From CAZOGW01 sp964579415 (lineage in GTDB: Bacteria > Actinomycetota > Acidimicrobiia > Spongiisociales > UBA5794), in NCBI GenBank assembly GCA_964579415.1, contig CAZOGW010000038.1, positions 1 through 23,611 on the forward strand: a DNA stretch of 23,611 bases. The letters run 5' to 3'. Positions within the stretch are counted from its first letter, which is position 1. Every line of letters begins with the position of its first letter. The notes under the pieces were generated by a model. It was not told where the DNA came from, made no database searches, and saw only the letters and a list, made by a program, of their open reading frames with translations. Below are positions 1 through 7,964 of this stretch, in pieces. The position numbers and the translations under genes were made by a program.

Positions 1-56
1 CGACGAGACTGCGCCACGCGATCAGGCATCACTGCGCCAGGCGAGCCGATCGGACG

Positions 57-83
57 CCTCCCCCACCGAAGCGGCGGGGGAGG
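57..83. terminator. Hairpin downstream of the HAD gene
   Basis: A 12-bp inverted repeat (57-68 and 72-83, core CCTCCCCC/GGGGGAGG, one mismatch, 3-nt loop) lies about 110 bp beyond the 3' end of the minus-strand HAD gene. There is no clear T-tract, so a role as a terminator or as a dispersed palindromic repeat is equally possible. Its right arm runs straight into the first 32-bp tandem repeat. Confidence 0.4.
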
Positions 84-183
84 ATGAAAACCTACCCACA
101 AAGCGGCGGGGGAGGATGAAAACCTACCCACAAAGCGGCGGGGGAGGATGAAGACCTACCGACGAAGCGGCGGGGAGGACGAA
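69..183. repeat. 32-bp tandem repeat, about 3.6 copies
   Basis: Three head-to-tail 32-bp units occupy 69-100, 101-132 and 133-164, followed by a decayed partial unit at 165-183. Each begins AAGCGGCGGGGGAGGATGAA and ends CCTACC plus 4 nt. Units 1 and 2 are identical; unit 3 differs near its end, and the fourth has lost a G and diverges. There are no spacers between units, so this is a simple tandem repeat. It lies in non-coding DNA just beyond the HAD stop codon. Positions 1-56 hold nothing I recognise. Confidence 0.85.
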
Positions 184-192
184 GAGCCGCGG

Positions 193-819
193 TCAGCTCA
201 GCATCATCCGGATGAGCCCGGCGTCCACGGCCGACACGATGCTGTGGCGGTCGGAGGCTACGGGGTGGCGGGCGACTATGACCACCCTCATGCCGGCGGC
301 AACCGCGGCGTCGGCGCCTACCTCGGTGTCCTCTATGGCCACGCAGTGGCGGGGGTCGATGCCGAGGCCGGCGGCGGCGGCGAGGTAGAGGTCGGGGGCG
401 GGCTTGGCGTGTGTCACGTCGTCGAAGGAGACGACGGACTCGAAGTAGCGGAGCAGGTCGAAGCGCTCCAGCTTGAAGCGCAGGTCGCCGCCCCGGCTCG
501 ACGAGGCGCAGGCGAGAGGGATGCCCTCGGCGGCCAGGGCACGGACCGCGTCGACGGCGTCGGGGAACGCCTCCAGTTCGGTGGCGAACAGGGCATCGCG
601 GCGCGCCACGTATGCCGCCTGTACATCGACGCCGGAAGGGATGGCGGCTACCGACCGGTAGTGCGCCAGGGTGTCGACGTCGGAACGGCCCTTGGTATGG
701 GCGATGTCGGCCTCGCCGGGCACGTAGCCGTAGGGAGCCAGCACGTCGGTCCAGGCCCGGTCGGAGAGCGGCTCGCTGTCGACCAGCACGCCGTCACAGT
801 CGAAGACGATGCCCGCCAC
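193..819 (-). CDS. HAD-superfamily hydrolase (beta-phosphoglucomutase-like phosphatase)
   Basis: A 208-aa cytoplasmic HAD phosphatase/phosphomutase, the normal length for this subfamily. Visible motifs are motif I DCDGVLVDSE with nucleophile Asp7 and acid/base Asp9, motif II Ser at about 106 (ACASSS), motif III Lys139 in AKPAPD, and motif IV acidic residues at 163-164 (IEDTEVG). A helical cap domain (about residues 15-85) follows motif I, as in beta-phosphoglucomutase and phosphoglycolate phosphatase relatives. The start is GTG, 5 bp after the gatB stop, so it is probably the last gene of the gatCAB transcript. The substrate cannot be told from the sequence; small phosphate esters are usual for the family. 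Confidence 0.9.
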   Translation of the reverse strand: MAGIVFDCDGVLVDSEPLSDRAWTDVLAPYGYVPGEADIAHTKGRSDVDTLAHYRSVAAIPSGVDVQAAYVARRDALFATELEAFPDAVDAVRALAAEGIPLACASSSRGGDLRFKLERFDLLRYFESVVSFDDVTHAKPAPDLYLAAAAGLGIDPRHCVAIEDTEVGADAAVAAGMRVVIVARHPVASDRHSIVSAVDAGLIRMMLS

Positions 820-824
820 GCCGG

Positions 825-2273
825 CTACGACGAGGCCCGGTTGCGCAGCAATTCGGAGACGAGGCGGGGGTCGGCCTTGCCGCCGGTGGCCTTCATCACC
901 TGGCCGACGAGGAACCCGATGGGCTTCATGTCGCCGGCGGTGAGCTTCTCCCTGGCGTCGGGGTTGGCGGCCAGCACCGCCTCGACCTCGGCCTCGATGG
1001 CCCCGGCGTCGGAGACCTGCACCACGTCTCGCGCCTCTGCCACCTCGCCGGGCCGGCCCTCCCCGGCGAGCACGCCGCGCAGGACCTCCTTGGCGGCGCT
1101 CGCCGAGACCGTGCCCGACTCGACCAGGCCGTGGAGTTCCACCAGGTCGGCGCCGCTGAGCCCGGTGTCGCCCAGGGCCACACCCTCACGGCGCACGTAC
1201 GCCACCACCTCGCCGGTGAGCCAGTTGGCCGCAGTGCGGCCCTCGGCGCCCCCGGCCAGGGCGTCCTCGAAGAGCGACCCCAGCTCGGCGTCGTCCACCA
1301 GCAGCGAGGCGTTGACGGCATCCACGCCGGCGGCGGCGTAACGGGCCCGGCGGGCCGCCGGCAGCTCGGGGAGCGCCGCCCGCACCCGCTGCTGCCACGC
1401 CGCGTCAACGTGAAGCGGCACCAGGTCGGGCTCCTGGAAGTAGCGGTAGTCCTCCGACTCCTCCTTGGACCGCATCGACGAAGTGGCGCCGCTCTCCTCG
1501 TTCCAGTGCCGCGTCTCCAACACCACCGTGCCACCGGACTCGACCACCGCGATCTGGCGCTCGATCTCGTGGGCCACCGCCCGCTGCAGGGAGCGCAGCG
1601 AGTTCATGTTCTTCACCTCGGCCCGGGTCCCCAGCACGTCGCTGCCGGCGGCACGGATGGAGACGTTGGCGTCGAACCGCATCGAACCCTCCTCGAGCCG
1701 GGCGTCGGACACGCCGAGCGTCCGCACGATGCGCTGCAGCTCGGCGCCGTAGGCCCGGGCCTGCTCAGGGGTGCGGATGTCCGGCTCGGTCACGATCTCC
1801 ACCAGCGGCGTCCCCGCCCGGTTGAAGTCGAGCAGCGACCCGGCGGCGTCGTGGATGCGGCCGCCCTCGCCGGCATGGAGGCTCTTGCCGGTGTCCTCCT
1901 CCATGTGGACCCGGGTGATCCCGATGCGGGCCGGGCCGGCCTCGGTCTCGACGTCGAGATGCCCGCCGACGCACAGCGGCAGGTCGTACTGGGAGATCTG
2001 GTAGTTCTTCGGCAGGTCCGGGTAGAAGTAGTTCTTGCGGTGGAACACCGAGTGCTCCGCCAGCTCGCAGTCGAGGGCGGCGCCGATGCGGAGGATCCAC
2101 TCGATGGCCTTCTCGTTGGGCACCGGCAGCGCCCCGGGCAGGCCCAGGCACACCGGGCACACGTTGGTGTTGGGCACCTCCCCGAAGGAGACGGCGCAGC
2201 GGCAGAACATCTTCGACGCGGTGCGCAGCTCCACGTGGGTCTCGATGCCGATGACGGCCTCCCACCCGCTCAC
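825..2273 (-). CDS. gatB: Aspartyl/glutamyl-tRNA amidotransferase subunit B
   Basis: GatB (482 aa) is the kinase/tRNA-binding subunit of GatCAB, which converts misacylated Glu-tRNA(Gln) and Asp-tRNA(Asn) to Gln- and Asn-tRNA. The N-terminus WEAVIGIETHVEL is diagnostic, and a zinc-type Cys set (Cys24, Cys26, Cys39, Cys42) is visible. The catalytic cradle follows (HRKNYFYPDLPKNYQISQYD region, then the DFNRAGTPLVEIVTEPD segment). The C-terminal helical GatB/YqeY domain ends about residue 480. A longer open frame runs upstream through gatA, but it has no GatB character. I chose GTG at 2273 because it overlaps the gatA stop (GTGA), a classic coupling arrangement, and gives the standard N-terminus. 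Confidence 0.96.
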   Translation of the reverse strand: MSGWEAVIGIETHVELRTASKMFCRCAVSFGEVPNTNVCPVCLGLPGALPVPNEKAIEWILRIGAALDCELAEHSVFHRKNYFYPDLPKNYQISQYDLPLCVGGHLDVETEAGPARIGITRVHMEEDTGKSLHAGEGGRIHDAAGSLLDFNRAGTPLVEIVTEPDIRTPEQARAYGAELQRIVRTLGVSDARLEEGSMRFDANVSIRAAGSDVLGTRAEVKNMNSLRSLQRAVAHEIERQIAVVESGGTVVLETRHWNEESGATSSMRSKEESEDYRYFQEPDLVPLHVDAAWQQRVRAALPELPAARRARYAAAGVDAVNASLLVDDAELGSLFEDALAGGAEGRTAANWLTGEVVAYVRREGVALGDTGLSGADLVELHGLVESGTVSASAAKEVLRGVLAGEGRPGEVAEARDVVQVSDAGAIEAEVEAVLAANPDAREKLTAGDMKPIGFLVGQVMKATGGKADPRLVSELLRNRASS

Positions 2274-3754
2274 GGAGACACCACCTGCGAGGTGGCCATC
2301 TCCGGCCGGGCGTCGAAGCCGGCGAGGCGCTCGATCTCGGCGGCGACCCGGAACATCATCTCCTCCCCCAGCGCCGGAGCCATCACCTGGGCGCCGATGG
2401 GGAGACCGGCCGAGTCGAGAGCGACGGGGAGCGACAGCGCCGGGTCGCCGGTGAGGTCGGCGGGGATGGTGCACACGTCGGAGAGGTACATGGTGAGCGG
2501 ATCTGCCGTCCTCTCCCCCAGCGGGAAGGCCGTCGTCGGCGACGTCGGCGAGAGCAGCGCGTCGACGCCCTCGTAGGCGGCGGCGAACTCGCGGCGCATC
2601 AGCGTGCGCACCCGTTGCGCCTGCCCGTAGAAGGCGTCGTAGTAGCCGGCGCTGAGGGCGTAGGTGCCGAGGAGGATGCGCCGGATCACCTCGGGACCGA
2701 AACCCTGTCCCCGGGTGGCCGCCATCATGTCCTCCACAGTGCCACCCGGGTCGACCCGGAGGCCGTAGCGCACCCCGTCAAACCGGGCCAGGTTCGCCGA
2801 CGCCTCGGCGGGGGCGATGAGGTAGTACACCGAGATGGCCATCTCCACCGTGGGGACGGAGACCTCACGGACGTCGGCCCCGGCGTCGGAGAGCTGGTCG
2901 GCGACGCGGCGCACCGCCGCCGCCACCTCGGGATCGGTGCCCTCGCCCATGAAGTCGGAGACGATGCCGATGCGCACCCCGGCGACGCCCGCCTCCAGGG
3001 ACCTCGAGATGGCGGGCACGTCGTGGCGGATCGAGGTGGCGTCGTAGGGGTCCCACCCGGAGACGGCCTCAAGGAGAGCGGCGTTGTCGGCGACGGTCCG
3101 CGAGAAGGGCCCGATCTGGTCGAGCGAGGAGGCAAAGGCGATGAGCCCGTAGCGGCTCACCATCCCGTACGTGGGCTTGGTCCCCACCACCCCGCACAGC
3201 GCCGCCGGTTGGCGCACCGAGCCGCCGGTGTCCGAGCCGTAGGCGCCCAGGGCGGAGCCGGCGGCGACCACGGCCGCCGAACCCCCCGAGGAGCCGCCGG
3301 GGACACGGTCGGTGTCCCACGGGTTGCGGGTGGGGCCGAAGCCGGAGTTCTCCGTCGACGAGCCCATGGCGAACTCGTCGAGGTTGGTCTTGCCCACGAT
3401 GACGGCGCCGCCCCGGCGGAGCCGGCCCACCACGGTGGCGTCGTAGGGCGGCACCCACCCGGCCAGGATCTGCGAGGCGCAGGTGGTCTCGACACCCCGG
3501 GTGACCAGGTTGTCCTTGAGTGCGACAGGGATGCCGTGGAGCGGCCCGCGGTCGGTTCCCTCCGCCAGCTCGCGGTCGGCGCTGGCGGCGGCCTCGGCGG
3601 CCCCGGCCCGGTCGATGGTCAGGTAGGCGTGGAGCTCGGCCTCGGTGACCGAAGCGCGCCGCATCACCGCGTCGAGCAGGTCGACGGCGGACAGCGCACC
3701 GGAACGCAACCGCGCCCCGGCGTCGGCGATGGTGAGGTCGGCGGGATCGCCCAT
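2270..3754 (-). CDS. gatA: Aspartyl/glutamyl-tRNA amidotransferase subunit A
   Basis: GatA (494 aa) is the glutaminase subunit of GatCAB and belongs to the amidase signature family. The Ser-cisSer-Lys triad is visible as Lys80 (PVALKDN), Ser155 (GGSSGGSA) and Ser179 (SDTGGSVRQPA). The length is typical. I chose ATG 3754 over the in-frame GTG at 3763 because a GGAGG sits 9 nt before the ATG but only 1 nt before the GTG. The gene starts 1 nt after the gatC stop and overlaps gatB by 4 nt, so the three subunits are co-transcribed and probably translationally coupled. Confidence 0.96.
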   Translation of the reverse strand: MGDPADLTIADAGARLRSGALSAVDLLDAVMRRASVTEAELHAYLTIDRAGAAEAAASADRELAEGTDRGPLHGIPVALKDNLVTRGVETTCASQILAGWVPPYDATVVGRLRRGGAVIVGKTNLDEFAMGSSTENSGFGPTRNPWDTDRVPGGSSGGSAAVVAAGSALGAYGSDTGGSVRQPAALCGVVGTKPTYGMVSRYGLIAFASSLDQIGPFSRTVADNAALLEAVSGWDPYDATSIRHDVPAISRSLEAGVAGVRIGIVSDFMGEGTDPEVAAAVRRVADQLSDAGADVREVSVPTVEMAISVYYLIAPAEASANLARFDGVRYGLRVDPGGTVEDMMAATRGQGFGPEVIRRILLGTYALSAGYYDAFYGQAQRVRTLMRREFAAAYEGVDALLSPTSPTTAFPLGERTADPLTMYLSDVCTIPADLTGDPALSLPVALDSAGLPIGAQVMAPALGEEMMFRVAAEIERLAGFDARPEMATSQVVSP

Positions 3755-3755
3755 C

Positions 3756-4046
3756 TCAACCACCCTCCAGGATGCGGGGCACCCGGAAGAGCCCGTCGAC
3801 GCCGTCGGGAGCCCGTGCCAGCACCTCGTCCCGGTCCAGCGGAGGCTCCACCTCGTCGGGACGGAAGGCGTTCACCGTGGGGAAGGGGTGCGCCGTCGGT
3901 GGGACGCCCTCGGTGTCGATCGCCTGCACCGCGGCGGCGTGATCGAGGATGTCCCCCAGTTGGGCCCCGTAGAGGGCGAGGTCGTCGTCGGAGAGGGCGA
4001 GGCGGGCGAGGCGCGCCACCTTGGCGATGTCGATGTCCACAGGCAT
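3756..4046 (-). CDS. gatC: Aspartyl/glutamyl-tRNA amidotransferase subunit C
   Basis: GatC (96 aa) is the small subunit that wraps around and stabilises the GatA-GatB interface. The N-terminal signature IAKVARLARLALSDDDL and the C-terminal segment FRPDEVEPPLDRDEVLARAPD ... GLFRVPRILEGG match the family. The open frame extends upstream to 4178, but that stretch has no GatC features and would be about 44 residues too long, so ATG 4046 is preferred. No clear Shine-Dalgarno precedes it, so the start is slightly uncertain. It is first in the gatCAB-HAD operon and divergent from livH. Confidence 0.92.
   Translation of the reverse strand: MPVDIDIAKVARLARLALSDDDLALYGAQLGDILDHAAAVQAIDTEGVPPTAHPFPTVNAFRPDEVEPPLDRDEVLARAPDGVDGLFRVPRILEGG
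3764..3768 (-). promoter_or_regulatory. Ribosome binding site deciding the gatA start
   Basis: GGAGG on the minus strand, inside the last codons of gatC. Spacing is 9 nt to ATG 3754 and 1 nt to GTG 3763, which favours the ATG. Confidence 0.7.
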
Positions 4047-4144
4047 GAGAGGAAGGAGACTAGTGCCGTCGGCGGCGGCCACTTCGTCGAGCGTGGCGGC
4101 GTCGACATCGTCTCCCCGCTGTTCGCGAGGGGCCCAGGTACTCC

Positions 4145-4173
4145 TTACGTCCTCGACCCTTTCGCTGTAGAGT
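4145..4173 (+). promoter_or_regulatory. Candidate promoter for the liv operon
   Basis: In the 164-bp divergent gap between gatC and livH, a weak sigma70-like pair is visible: TTACGT (4145-4150), 17-nt spacer, TAGAGT (4168-4173). This lies about 38 nt before the livH ATG, which has GGAGG at 4197-4201. It is a pattern match only. I could not identify a convincing promoter for gatC on the other strand. Confidence 0.3.
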
Positions 4174-4210
4174 TGCACGACTTAAGGTCGGGGCTCGGAG
4201 GAAGCGACGG

Positions 4211-5284
4211 ATGCAGACGACCCCAGCGACGGCCGCCAACCAGCGCCTGGAGCGCCGGCGGCGTTTCACCCGGGGGCTGGGACTGGCCGCGGTCCTGATT
4301 CCCGGCGCCTTCATCGCCATCTGGGTACTGTTCCTCGCCCGGGGCACCTCCGCCGGGCCGCTGGTGAGCGCACCGGGCCGGTTCCTGGTCACGGTCCTCG
4401 ACGGGCTCACCTTCGCCGGGCTGCTGTTCGTGGTCGCATCCGGCTTCACTCTCATCTTCGGGCTGATGCGCACCGTGAACATGGCCCACGGCTCGTTCTT
4501 CCTGCTGGCGGCCTATATCGCCATCCGGATGCAGCAGGACATGGTGGGCAAGACCCGCAACATCGCCCCCGCCGACGTCAGCATGCTGGCGTGGGTTGTG
4601 CCCCTGCTGGTGGCGGCGACCATCGTCGCCGTAGTGGGCGTGGTGGTGCAGCAGGTGTTCCTGCGCTGGAACCAGGGTCAGGAGCTACGCCAGGCGCTGA
4701 TCACGCTGGCCATCTCGGTGATCCTCGCCGACCAGATGCTGGCCCGGTTCGGCGGTCTGGCTCAGACCATGGTGTGGCCCGAACCGGTGGTCCACTTCTG
4801 GGACATCCTCGGCTCCCGCTACGCCTCTTCGAGGGTGTTCATGCTCGGCGTGGCTCTGCTGGTGGGGGCGCTGCTGTGGCTGTGGCTCAACAAGACCCGG
4901 ATGGGGATCGTCATCCGCGCCGGCGTCGACGACGAACAGATGGTGCGGGCGCTGGGGATCAACATCATGGCGGTCTTCACCGTCGCCTTCTTCGTCGGGG
5001 CTTTCCTCGCCGGCATCGGCGGCGTGATGGGTGCCTCATTCGCCGGGGTGGCCCCGGGATCGGACGGGAACTGGCTGCTGCACTCGCTGGTGGTGGTCAT
5101 CATCGGCGGCCTGGGGTCGATCAAGGGCGCCGCCGCCGGGGCGCTGCTGTACGGCATGGCCACCTCATTCGCCCCCGCCTACCTGCCGGCGCAGTACACC
5201 TTCTACAGCATCATCGTCACCTTCGCACTGCTGGCGATCGTGCTCGCGGTGCGACCCAGCGGCCTGTACGGGAAGGCGGAGTGA
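4211..5284 (+). CDS. livH: Branched-chain amino acid-type ABC transporter permease LivH
   Basis: A 357-aa inner-membrane permease, one of two that form the channel of a LIV/HAAT-family importer. It has multiple hydrophobic helices. The family signature GLMRTVNMAHGSFF is at about residues 84-97, and the cytoplasmic ATPase-coupling loop RAGVDDEQMVRALGIN is at about 236-251. The N-terminus carries an extra Arg-rich cytoplasmic segment (residues 1-20) before the first helix, and the 357-aa length is longer than the roughly 290-310 aa usual for LivH. GGAGG with 9-nt spacing supports the ATG. It is the first gene of the operon, ending 4 nt before livM. Substrate range in this family is broad (amino acids, amides, urea, aromatic acids), so the name does not fix the cargo. 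Confidence 0.93.
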   Translation: MQTTPATAANQRLERRRRFTRGLGLAAVLIPGAFIAIWVLFLARGTSAGPLVSAPGRFLVTVLDGLTFAGLLFVVASGFTLIFGLMRTVNMAHGSFFLLAAYIAIRMQQDMVGKTRNIAPADVSMLAWVVPLLVAATIVAVVGVVVQQVFLRWNQGQELRQALITLAISVILADQMLARFGGLAQTMVWPEPVVHFWDILGSRYASSRVFMLGVALLVGALLWLWLNKTRMGIVIRAGVDDEQMVRALGINIMAVFTVAFFVGAFLAGIGGVMGASFAGVAPGSDGNWLLHSLVVVIIGGLGSIKGAAAGALLYGMATSFAPAYLPAQYTFYSIIVTFALLAIVLAVRPSGLYGKAE

Positions 5285-5288
5285 CCCG

Positions 5289-6329
5289 GTGAGCGCCCTA
5301 CTGCGCCGCAACGGCATCCTCGCCGGGCTCGTCGTGGTCCTGGCGGTGCTCCCCCAGTTCGCCACCGACTACTTCACCAACTCGGTGATGACCCGGGTAC
5401 TCATGCTGGGCATCGCCGCCGCCTCGCTCGTCTTCCTCCACGCCTACGGCGGGATGACGTCGCTGGCACAGTGGCTCATGTTCGGCATCGCCGGGTTCAT
5501 GGTGGGGAACGCGGTGGGAGAGGCCGGGTCCAAGGGACTCAAGCTGGGCTGGGACCCGTGGGTGGCAGTGGTGTTCGCCCTGGGCACCGTGGTACTGGTC
5601 TCGATGCTGCTCGGGGCCCTGGCGAGCCGCGCCAAGGGCATCTACTTCCTCATGCTGACGCTGGTGTACGCCGTTATCGGCTACTACTTCTTCGGACAGG
5701 TGACCACCTTCTCCGGCTTCGGCGGCATCACCGGCATCACCCCGCCTTCGCTGGTCGCCCAGCAACCCACCCGGCTCTACTACATCACCCTGGTCCTGGC
5801 CGTCGTCGCCTACGTCGGGTTCAAGGCGCTGTCGCGCACCCCGTTCGGGCTGGCACTGCAAGGCACCCGCGACGACGACGTGCGTATGGCGTCCCTGGGG
5901 TTCAACGTCCCGCTGCACCGGACGCTGGCGTTCACCCTGGCCGGTTTCGTCGCCGGTGTCGCCGGGATCCTCAACATCTGGTGGCGGGGGCAGATCGACC
6001 CCAACTCGATCGCCATCGGGCCCAGCCTCGACCTGCTCATCATCGCCGTGATCGGCGGCATCTCCTACCTGGAGGGCGCCTGGCTGGGAGCCTTCGTCTT
6101 CGTCATCGCCAACATCTACATGCGCAATCTTCCCCTCGCCGCCGAGATCGGGCTCCCGCCGGAACGTTTCAACACCGTGGTCGGGCTCCTGGTGCTCCTG
6201 ATCATGGTGCTCTCGCCGGAGGGGCTCACCGGGGTGATCGCCAACATCCGCTCCCGCACCAGGAGGGGACCTACCGATTCCGGCAGGGCGCAAGCCGGGA
6301 GCATCGCCGAGACGGTGGAGGCCGAATGA
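5289..6329 (+). CDS. livM: Branched-chain amino acid-type ABC transporter permease LivM
   Basis: A 346-aa second permease of the LIV importer. Hydrophobic helices run through residues 10-310. The GGMTSLAQWLMFGIAGF segment (54-70) corresponds to the conserved LivM G-x-x-SLGQ region, although the usual Gly is replaced (SLAQ). FSGFGGITGI is at 141-150, and the ATPase-coupling loop QGTRDDDVRMASLGFN is at 191-206, followed by AFTLAGFVAGVAG. The C-terminus (320-346) is a charged tail. The start GTG 5289 lies 4 nt after the livH stop; the open frame extending back into livH is a reading-frame shadow. The stop overlaps an ATG (ATGA) that begins a possible 35-codon ORF leading to livK. Confidence 0.93.
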   Translation: MSALLRRNGILAGLVVVLAVLPQFATDYFTNSVMTRVLMLGIAAASLVFLHAYGGMTSLAQWLMFGIAGFMVGNAVGEAGSKGLKLGWDPWVAVVFALGTVVLVSMLLGALASRAKGIYFLMLTLVYAVIGYYFFGQVTTFSGFGGITGITPPSLVAQQPTRLYYITLVLAVVAYVGFKALSRTPFGLALQGTRDDDVRMASLGFNVPLHRTLAFTLAGFVAGVAGILNIWWRGQIDPNSIAIGPSLDLLIIAVIGGISYLEGAWLGAFVFVIANIYMRNLPLAAEIGLPPERFNTVVGLLVLLIMVLSPEGLTGVIANIRSRTRRGPTDSGRAQAGSIAETVEAE

Positions 6330-6433
6330 GCCACACGCCGCGCCGAGAACACCCGAGCGCCGCGGCGCTACGGGAGACGCCAGGGAGGGGTCTGAGGACG
6401 CCTCCCGAAGGAGAGGAGCAGAGGAGCCAATGA
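6326..6433 (+). CDS. Possible 35-aa coupling ORF between livM and livK
   Basis: An ATG that overlaps the livM stop (ATGA at 6326-6329) opens a 35-codon frame (MSHTPRREHPSAAALRE...) whose TGA overlaps the livK ATG (ATGA at 6430-6433). The peptide is Arg/Glu/Pro-rich with no recognisable domain. Its last third is composed of purine-rich, SD-like sequence that also serves livK. It may only keep ribosomes moving into livK, or be a chance frame. A short inverted repeat (GGGAGG 6383-6388, CCTCCC 6401-6406) lies within it. Confidence 0.3.
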   Translation: MSHTPRREHPSAAALRETPGRGLRTPPEGEEQRSQ

Positions 6434-7935
6434 GAGACATAACACAGGGACGATTCCGGGGACTCCTCGGCATCGTCCTCGTCCTGGCGCTTCTCGCCGC
6501 CGCCTGTGGCGGCGACGGGAGCGATGACACCACCCAAGCCCCGGGCACCGACGCGCCGGGTGACACCACCGCGGCCCCTGGAGACACCACGGCGGCCCCG
6601 GGCGGAGACGGCGAGGGCGTCCGGCTCGGCATCATGGCCGAGTGTGAGGGTGCCTTCGGCGCCTTCAACGAGGATGTCGTCGCCGGTGTCGTGCTTGCCC
6701 TGGTCCGGTTCGCCGGAGCGACCAGCAACTCGACGACCACCGCCCTGGAGGGCTTCAGCGGCGCCACCGCCGGTGGCGTGCCCATCGAGCTGGTCGGCAT
6801 CGGCTGCGGTGACGACACCGCCGACCGGGCCATCACCGAGATCCAGACCCTGGTGGAGCAGGACGGCGCCAACGTCGTCATCGGCCCGCTGTCGGGCGAC
6901 GAGTCGATCGCCATCGCCAACTATGCCAAGGACCACCCCGAGGTGACATTCATCGACGGCATCGCCGGCGCACAGGAGACGACCCTGCACGTGCAGGCGC
7001 CCAACTACTTCCGGTTCCACGGCGACGGCGCCCAGTGGAACGCCGGCCTCGGCGACATCCTGCACAACCAGCAGGGCTGGGACACCGTGGCCGTCATCGC
7101 CGACGACTACAGCTTCGGCTGGACGTCGGCGGCCGGGTTCATCGCCGACTTCTGCGCCGTCGGTGGCGAGGTGGTGTCGCGGGTGTTCCCGCCGCTGGGC
7201 ACCACCGACTACTCGTCATTCGTGGCCCAGCTCCCCGACCCGGACGAGGTGGACGGATACTTCTGGGTGGTGGGCGGAACCGGCACCAACGCGTCGCTGG
7301 AGGCCTTCGTCAACGCCAAGGGCGACCTGACGGGTGACCAGCACGCCGGCAACCTGTTCTTCAGCCCGAACCTGGCGTCGGCTCTGGGCCCGGACATCGC
7401 CGGCGCCTACGTCGGCGGGTTCGCCACGCTGCCCGGCGACATCATGACCCCGGCGATCCAGGAGTACATCGACGCCGCCAACTCGACATGGGAGACGCTG
7501 GCCGGCGCCAACACCGGCAACGAGCCCGGCGAGCCGAGCATCGCGCTGACCTTCGGGTTCGCCTACGGCTACTACTCCGCCGGCGTGGCCCTCGTCGAGG
7601 CGCTCAACGAGGTCGGCGGCGATCTGTCGGACAACCACGCCGCTCTGCGTGCGTCGCTCGCCGCCCTGGTGCTCGACCTGCCCTACGGCCAGGTGAGTCT
7701 GGACGAGAACCGTCACGGCATCGTCGACGTCGGCCTCTCCCAGCTGGTGCTGGAAGGCGACGAGGTCGTGTCCAAGACGGTGGCCCTGATCCCGCAGGTG
7801 GACCAGAGCTTCGGCGGCACGTTCAGCCCGGACACTCCGGCCCCCTCGAGGGACTTCCCCGAGTGCGAGCCGCGGGAGCTGCCCTGGGTGGGTAACGCCA
7901 TCCCGGTGGTCGACGGAGTCATCCAGGACGGTTGA
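6430..7935 (+). CDS. livK: LIV-type ABC transporter substrate-binding lipoprotein
   Basis: A 501-aa extracytoplasmic solute-binding protein of the LIV/HAAT family (periplasmic-binding-protein-like fold). Residues 9-25 are a hydrophobic signal ending in lipobox LAAAC, with lipidated Cys26. A Thr/Ala/Pro/Gly/Asp-rich linker (27-62) contains repeated PGDTTAA. The two-lobed binding domain starts about residue 65 (VRLGIMAECEGAFGAFNEDV) and includes the typical VIGPLSGDESIAIANYAKDHPEVTFIDG segment. It is longer than most LivK proteins because of the linker and C-terminal extension. It sits third in the operon, between permeases and ATPases, instead of first. The cargo is not predictable from the sequence. 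Confidence 0.92.
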   Translation: MRDITQGRFRGLLGIVLVLALLAAACGGDGSDDTTQAPGTDAPGDTTAAPGDTTAAPGGDGEGVRLGIMAECEGAFGAFNEDVVAGVVLALVRFAGATSNSTTTALEGFSGATAGGVPIELVGIGCGDDTADRAITEIQTLVEQDGANVVIGPLSGDESIAIANYAKDHPEVTFIDGIAGAQETTLHVQAPNYFRFHGDGAQWNAGLGDILHNQQGWDTVAVIADDYSFGWTSAAGFIADFCAVGGEVVSRVFPPLGTTDYSSFVAQLPDPDEVDGYFWVVGGTGTNASLEAFVNAKGDLTGDQHAGNLFFSPNLASALGPDIAGAYVGGFATLPGDIMTPAIQEYIDAANSTWETLAGANTGNEPGEPSIALTFGFAYGYYSAGVALVEALNEVGGDLSDNHAALRASLAALVLDLPYGQVSLDENRHGIVDVGLSQLVLEGDEVVSKTVALIPQVDQSFGGTFSPDTPAPSRDFPECEPRELPWVGNAIPVVDGVIQDG

Positions 7936-7964
7936 GCGAGAGCGCTGAGCGAGAGCAAGGCCGC

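Noticed and set aside
69..183. CRISPR array
   Set aside because: The 32-bp units are directly adjacent with no spacers, and no cas genes are present.
148..2576. Long plus-strand open frames opposite the HAD, gatB and gatA genes
   Set aside because: They are antisense shadows caused by high GC; their translations are Arg/Pro/Gly/Ala-rich without domains, while the minus-strand frames are clear known proteins.
4047..4178. Longer GatC starting at 4178
   Set aside because: The added 44 residues have no GatC similarity and would make the protein atypically long.
5298..6920. 540-aa minus-strand open frame opposite livM and livK
   Set aside because: No recognisable domain, low-complexity composition and full overlap with well-supported transporter genes.
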